Assembly: GCF_000485595.1 (NCBI RefSeq)
Contig: NW_014577077.1
Location: 628,401-662,815 of the forward strand
Reading direction: 5' to 3'
DNA from: Priapulus caudatus
Taxonomy: Eukaryota; Priapulida; Priapulimorpha; Priapulimorphida; Priapulidae
DNA: 34,415 bases
Shown here in pieces: positions 31,789 to 34,415 of the stretch (position 1 is the stretch's first letter; each line of letters begins with the position of its first letter). The translations under genes and the position numbers were made by a program. Under the pieces are notes generated by a model. The model ran no database searches. It saw only the letters and a program-made list of their open reading frames with translations, and was not told the origin of the DNA.

Positions 31789-32542
31789 GTATTAGTAGTA
31801 CTTTACGGCATTATGTGCTCAATCCTAGTTTGGGACACGGGTATATAGCGTTCGCATATGTGCTAACCTAATCCGGGGTGCTAAACTAGCATTTCCATTG
31901 CCTTGACTTGTCTTTGGTCGCGGTATGGCACAACATGAACATCCGATGATGAACATGATATAGCGCTAATCTACAATACATTGGATATATGGTTCGTGGT
32001 CACAGTGAGTTATAATGATTATAATGAAACTTTATGGGTCGTGCTAAAGATTTCCATGTCGTATACGGGTACGTTTTGTTTTTGAAAACAAATAACAATA
32101 CTTACTTCGACGAGAACTTCCCATCACAAACGCAAATACCAAAACCACATCCTCTATAATCTTGGATGTTCAGCTGTTTTTGGATACGATCGTCGCGATC
32201 CGTGCGATCGGTTACGGTTGGCCAACGTACTCAGAAATTTTACCTCGGCAAAATGATACCATTTTTAAGCTAATAATAAGCCTTGTTACACAATTTAACT
32301 GCGGTTAAATCGTTCTTACAGCGGCAAAATCTTCACTTTTTACTCAGCAACACGAGCAACAGTCCCCATGTTATGTATACCTAAAGTAATAGCCCCAAGT
32401 GACCCAACCCTGACCAGATCAAAATTACAAAGAAACAAACAAATCATCTTTCACAATAAATATCACCTCAAATATCATTGTGTTTACACTTTTACATTGT
32501 TTATAATAAGATAAATAGAGCGAACATCAGGGAGGCAGATTA
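31789..32542. other. Stretch without a confirmed gene
   Basis: Holds the possible start exon at 32106-32124 and nothing else that I can support. Confidence 0.4.
32106..32124 (-). CDS. Possible first coding exon of an unidentified gene
   Basis: On the minus strand, ATG with G at -3 and +4 opens a six-residue start MGSSRR, followed immediately by a perfect donor (A|GTAAGTA). The flanking 32150-32240 is CpG-containing. No downstream exon was recognised, so this may be chance. Confidence 0.25.
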
Positions 32543-32598
32543 GATTTGGTGATTTGGTGATTTGGTGATTTGGAGATTTGGAGACAGGGAGACAGGGA
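32543..32598. repeat. 8-bp tandem repeat
   Basis: Seven 8-base units: GATTTGGT three times, GATTTGGA twice, then GACAGGGA twice. Confidence 0.9.
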
Positions 32599-33738
32599 GA
32601 GGAAAGACTTGCAAGTGGGACTTAGAAGAAAGCTAGAAACGGGAGATTTAGAAGAGGTTCGATTTAGAAGCTGGATTTAGAGTTCGATCTGGGAGTTAGA
32701 ACTATAGTAAATTAAGTAATACTGTGATGTAACGAGCTGTACGTATTATAAGAGGAAATACTGTAATTCCCTGTACCTTGTTTATACCGTATTAAAGATT
32801 TATCAGTTGGGTTACCTAATTATAACTCATAAATTGTTATATTTAATCATTGTTAACTTATAACTCTCTATCACTTAGTTTCGTTCTCTATCTAGTATCT
32901 ACGCATCGACACCACGGCACACGTATAAACTACCAGTATAGCTATATCGATCTAATTTGTAGGCTGGTTTTACACGCGGCAGTGACACCTTTTATACCCC
33001 TAGACACAACTGACGAATACGGTAAACATAGGTGACGGTTCAGTCGCACAGAGCAAAACCGCTACACTGGCATAGCCTGCGCGCCGCGCGCCACGTGCGC
33101 CCCGCCGGCCCTTGGAGGCGGATGCGCAATCATCAATGTCGATAATACGTACGTTTGATTTGTCAAAAGTTAGTCGCGTATATGGATAGCCAACACAAAT
33201 TAATTCTATGGAACACCACGCGCAGCGTATGAATGTCGACGATTTTCATAATTCGTAGATCTACCAGAGTCTACATTTATTTTATTTTTTGTATTTGCGT
33301 ATACCCTAAAATGTCCTTTTTTTAAGTATACGGCGTATACATAAGTATACCCTCCACTACATCACTGGTAATAGCACATATAAATTAGTGTGGCGGGAAG
33401 GGGGCGGGAAGCTATGGACGAAGTGAAATTACGTATTATGTCGGATTTTACCATGCACATCTTTCACCGCATCTCATTGCGGGATGGGGTACAGGGGGTT
33501 GTCTTCCTCCCGCCTCCCTCACCCTCTCCTCCCACCTCCCTCCCCTGTCCTCCTATCTCCCTCCCTCAACACCTCCAGGATAATTTATATTTTGCATTTT
33601 CTTTTTTTAATGTCTCTTAGTTTCTCTGACAGTTACTAGTTAGCGTAATAAATGTATTACTCCTGTACAATGTATTTTCTCATGTATTTATTTCTCGTGC
33701 TATGGATTTCTTTTTTTTCTCTCTTTACTTAGTATACT
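32599..33738. other. Gene-free stretch
   Basis: Contains a short GC-rich block (about 33070-33125, CpG-rich) and a pyrimidine tract (about 33506-33580). No coding exon recognised. Confidence 0.45.
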
Positions 33739-33750
33739 CGATCTCTCTAG

Positions 33751-33799
<49 letters not shown>

Positions 33800-33964
33800 A
33801 CAAGCACACAACACACAGCACACACACACACACACACACTCTCTCTTCTTCTCTCTCCTTTCTCTTTCCTCTCTCTCTGCCTCTTGCTCTCTCTCTCTCA
33901 CCCCGCTCTCTTCCCCTCTCTCATCTCTCTCTCGCTCTCTCTCTCTCTCTCTCCTTCTCTCTTC

Positions 33965-33999
<35 letters not shown>

Positions 34000-34012
34000 C
34001 TCTCTTTTCACG
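33739..34012. repeat. CT and CA simple-repeat block
   Basis: CT runs interrupted by a CA run (about 33791-33840). Reading frames through it encode Ser-Leu or Arg-Glu repeats only. Confidence 0.95.
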
Positions 34013-34415
34013 CGTTACAACATAGTATATAGTTTGTTTTGGATGAAAAATCCCTCCAAACCCACGTGAGCCTCCCCATACCTCGCTCGCTTCCGCTCCG
34101 CTCCCCGGCCGCTTTTGACTCCCGTCTCCTCCCGCCCCCTCCTCTCCGTTCTCATCGTGCCCCTTCTCCATTATTAAATATATAAACAAGAATATACACA
34201 AAAGTGGACCCTGCAACAATTTAGTCCTCGCCCAATTTGCTATGCGTATTGCCTTAAAGTGTAGGGTGGGAATTTTACGCAAGCCCCAACCCTTTAAACT
34301 AATCTTATTCAGTAAAATGTTATTATCGTATAGGTAGCTGTAATTTATATTAATTCCACTCTACGTCAATAACGTTTTAGAGCATTATATCATATCTTAA
34401 TAATGCATTTTTATG
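34013..34415. other. Gene-free right edge
   Basis: A C-rich block (34065-34145) followed by AT-rich DNA. A minus-strand open frame crosses it but has no recognisable domain. Confidence 0.45.

Noticed and set aside
32700-32950. Possible solo LTR (TATA-like TATTATAAG, ATTAAA and a TG...CA frame)
   Set aside because: No paired boundary, no target duplication and no internal retroelement sequence could be shown.
33702-34282. Ser-Leu-rich frames and a Gly/Glu-rich minus frame
   Set aside because: Simple CT/CA repeats and a C-rich block explain them.

Overview
The window is metazoan nuclear DNA, most likely from a marine invertebrate. Three things support this: a gene split into many short exons with GT-AG introns and an unmistakable TRAPPC9 (animal TRAPP II subunit) protein, a separate intron-containing C2H2 zinc-finger gene, and a dense load of short inverted-repeat transposons of kinds common in invertebrate genomes. 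Phylum cannot be fixed from the sequence alone. No bacterial operon, CRISPR array or rRNA is visible, and no tRNA was recognised.

Layout from left to right. 1-6330: one very large inverted-repeat element. Its arms are about 1.5 kb each (1-1497 and 4615-6133) around a 3.1 kb spacer, and the right arm ends in a 31-bp tandem array. The left array is cut off by the window edge. This foldback-like element is the most unusual object here. 6331-9900: gene-free DNA with a small inverted-repeat element and simple repeats. 10032-12213: a plus-strand zinc-finger gene with two exons visible, four C2H2 fingers and a poly(A) signal. 12214-14290: gene-free, with two further short transposons.

14297-28437: eight consecutive minus-strand exons encode the first 530 residues of TRAPPC9, starting at the conserved N-terminus. 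All junction phases are consistent; seven exon starts and seven donors are canonical, and intron 1 uses a GC donor. The introns hold a degenerate BEL/Pao retrotransposon in antisense (about 19510-21607), a mobile element nested in another (14719-15474 holding 15171-15403), a roughly 500-bp alternating purine-pyrimidine tract inside another element (15799-16527), and several more short transposons. The rest of TRAPPC9, roughly the C-terminal half, was not found in the window.

28438-34415: no certain gene. It contains a transposon with CGGA repeats (29080-29832), two adjacent hAT-like elements (30054-30578 and 30581-30937), a second long inverted repeat (30988-31788), a possible first coding exon on the minus strand (32106-32124), and long CT/CA simple repeats near the right end.

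TRAPPC9 and the zinc-finger gene show no functional link. TRAPPC9 is a trafficking housekeeping gene; the zinc-finger protein looks like a DNA-binding regulator. Their convergent orientation leaves open whether the zinc-finger gene lies inside a large TRAPPC9 intron.
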